A stretch of 10,286 nucleotides of DNA from NCBI GenBank assembly GCA_015679605.1, contig JAAAVE010001098.1, positions 1-10,286 on the forward strand, in the 5' to 3' direction. Positions 9,701-10,286 of the stretch are shown piece by piece; position 1 is the stretch's first letter, and each line of letters starts with the position of its first letter. Position numbers and translations under genes: made by a program. The DNA is from Podila epigama. Its lineage: Eukaryota > Mortierellomycota > Mortierellomycetes > Mortierellales > Mortierellaceae. The notes under the pieces were generated by a model, which was given only the letters and a program-made list of their open reading frames with translations, made no database searches and was not told where the DNA came from.

Positions 9701-10286
9701 CAGCGTAGTACGAGTCCTTGGGGCGGGCATTCTTTGGCTGGAAGAGCATGTTGGCCATCATATCCGAGATGGTCTCTGCAGCAGGGCCAAGGCGAGGAAC
9801 ACGTGTCATGCGCACGTAACCTTCCTTGTTAAGACTGGGATCGGCCTGCATTGGCACATTGGCCTTTCTGCTGCTATTGGCTCCCAATGCAGGGGAGGCG
9901 ACACGATGGGGTGAAAAGGAGTGATCGTCAGCCTTGCTGATGTTACCGTTGTTATCGCTATTACTGCTATCATCCTTGCTATGATTGTTGTTGTCATTCC
10001 GGTCCCGTCTATGGGGTGTGTGACGGTGAGGAGCAGCCTCGTCGTTTTCATCTGCGCTTGATTCGCTTTCAGAAGCGCCACTGTGCTTGGTTACACCAGT
10101 CCTGGATGACGATGTGGATCGTGCGGATGGAGACTTTTGCTGATCGGATCGTGATCGGGTCTTTCTGCGTGATAGACCTCCTCCCGAGTGAGGACCGTCG
10201 GCCTGTACTGCAGTGGATGATGCAGTGGCAGCGGTGACAGTCGCGGAAGAAGAGATGGATGTGGTCGAGTCGGTGGAGGGCAAGGC
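6776..10286 (-). CDS. PH and SMP domain lipid-transfer protein, Nvj2/TEX2 type, 5'-partial
   Basis: SMP domains form lipid-binding tubes at ER contact sites; yeast Nvj2 and animal TEX2 share this PH-SMP order, and Nvj2 carries ceramide from ER to Golgi (family knowledge). Exons 10286-9454 and 9353-6776 join through Trp (TG+G) and give 1136 visible residues. Residues 1 to about 150 are Ser/Arg/Asp/Asn-rich. Residues about 154-288 form a split PH domain, from EGYVRMTRVP through YYAVLRYDTLFLYES to KEDWYLALLYAS. The SMP domain spans about 323-504 (nt 9220-8675), with RWFNSFLGRIF, SIPYI, and the family-typical FWIGFQEPPEMD and IEPIV. The remaining ~620 residues are Ser/Thr-rich and probably disordered, ending with a short helix-like segment and DDPLL. 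The N-terminal membrane anchor usual for this family would lie beyond the window edge, so I cannot confirm it. The frame is open to 10286 with no convincing start. Nvj2-like is the best guess among SMP proteins because a PH domain precedes the SMP. Confidence 0.9.
7002..7028 (+). repeat. Nine-bp tandem repeat, three units, in SMP-gene tail
   Basis: Two exact copies of GCAGTCATG (7002-7010, 7011-7019) are followed by GCATTCATG (7020-7028), which differs at one base. On the coding strand they give MNAMTAMTA in the low-complexity tail. Copy number could change without breaking frame. Confidence 0.85.
7733..7756 (+). repeat. Hexanucleotide tandem repeat in SMP-gene tail
   Basis: Four units of CGACCC (the first reads CGATCC) encode the alternating Gly-Ser run GSGSGSGS in the disordered tail. 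It is a coding microsatellite in frame with the protein and probably variable among strains. Confidence 0.85.
9354..9453 (-). other. Intron in the PH-SMP gene
   Basis: This 100 bp intron has donor GTGAGT and acceptor TATAG. Splicing is phase 2 and rebuilds Trp278 in KEDWYLALL, the last helix of the PH domain. Without splicing the upstream exon stops at once (TGG TGA). It carries a 22-nt near-palindrome at 9404-9425. Confidence 0.92.
9404..9425. repeat. 22-nt near-palindrome in the PH-SMP gene intron
   Basis: The central 14 nt, ATGTGTATACACAT at 9408-9421, is a perfect palindrome. Beyond one mismatched pair (9407/9422) the symmetry continues for three more pairs, so 10 of 11 pairs match. It lies inside a spliced intron and has no known match that I recognise. 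Confidence 0.75.

Noticed and set aside
9378-9914. 178-codon plus-strand frame opposite the PH domain
   Set aside because: It is antisense to the PH exon and crosses the intron. The minus-strand frame carries the recognisable domain.
1-10286. An undescribed multi-gene system, mobile element, RNA gene or CRISPR array
   Set aside because: Three conserved housekeeping-type genes and short spacers account for nearly all the DNA. I saw no transposase, terminal repeats, spaced repeats or tRNA-like fold.

Overview
The window looks like ordinary nuclear DNA from a fungus. Evidence: short GT-AG introns (about 86-215 bp), AT-rich spacers and introns with long A or T runs, C/G-rich third codon positions in exons, a CT-rich tract upstream of one start codon, and three conserved fungal proteins. 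Intron density and codon style fit an early-diverging filamentous fungus (Mucoromycota or Mortierellomycota). That placement is inference; no marker gene fixes the genus.

Layout. (1) Positions 1-4860, plus strand: the 3' portion of STT4, the type III phosphatidylinositol 4-kinase (alpha class). One intron (163-248) is visible, followed by a single 4.6 kb exon holding the rest of the solenoid and the whole kinase domain. The N-terminal part lies left of the window. (2) Positions 4861-5096: a 236 bp spacer between convergent genes, with a candidate poly(A) signal for each. (3) Positions 6452-5097, minus strand: CFD1 (NUBP2), the cytosolic Fe-S scaffold ATPase. It is split into five exons that join cleanly into a 264-residue protein. 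(4) Positions 6453-6775: a spacer holding the CFD1 promoter region and the 3' UTR of the next gene. It contains a CCAAT motif and a perfect 9-bp inverted repeat. (5) Positions 10286-6776, minus strand: a long PH + SMP domain protein of the Nvj2/TEX2 type (membrane contact-site lipid transfer), cut at its N-terminus by the window edge, with one 100 bp intron and a serine-rich tail of about 600 residues.

How they fit together: these are three separately transcribed housekeeping-type genes, not an operon. STT4 makes PI4P at the plasma membrane, the SMP protein probably moves lipids at ER contact sites, and CFD1 assembles Fe-S clusters. Two of the three concern membrane lipids, but nothing in the sequence shows co-regulation.

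I looked for a mobile element, RNA gene, CRISPR array, biosynthetic cluster or unknown multi-gene system and found none. What deserves a second look is small: two inverted repeats, sorting or contact motifs in the SMP protein, a homopolymer at a splice donor, and the tight convergent 3' ends.
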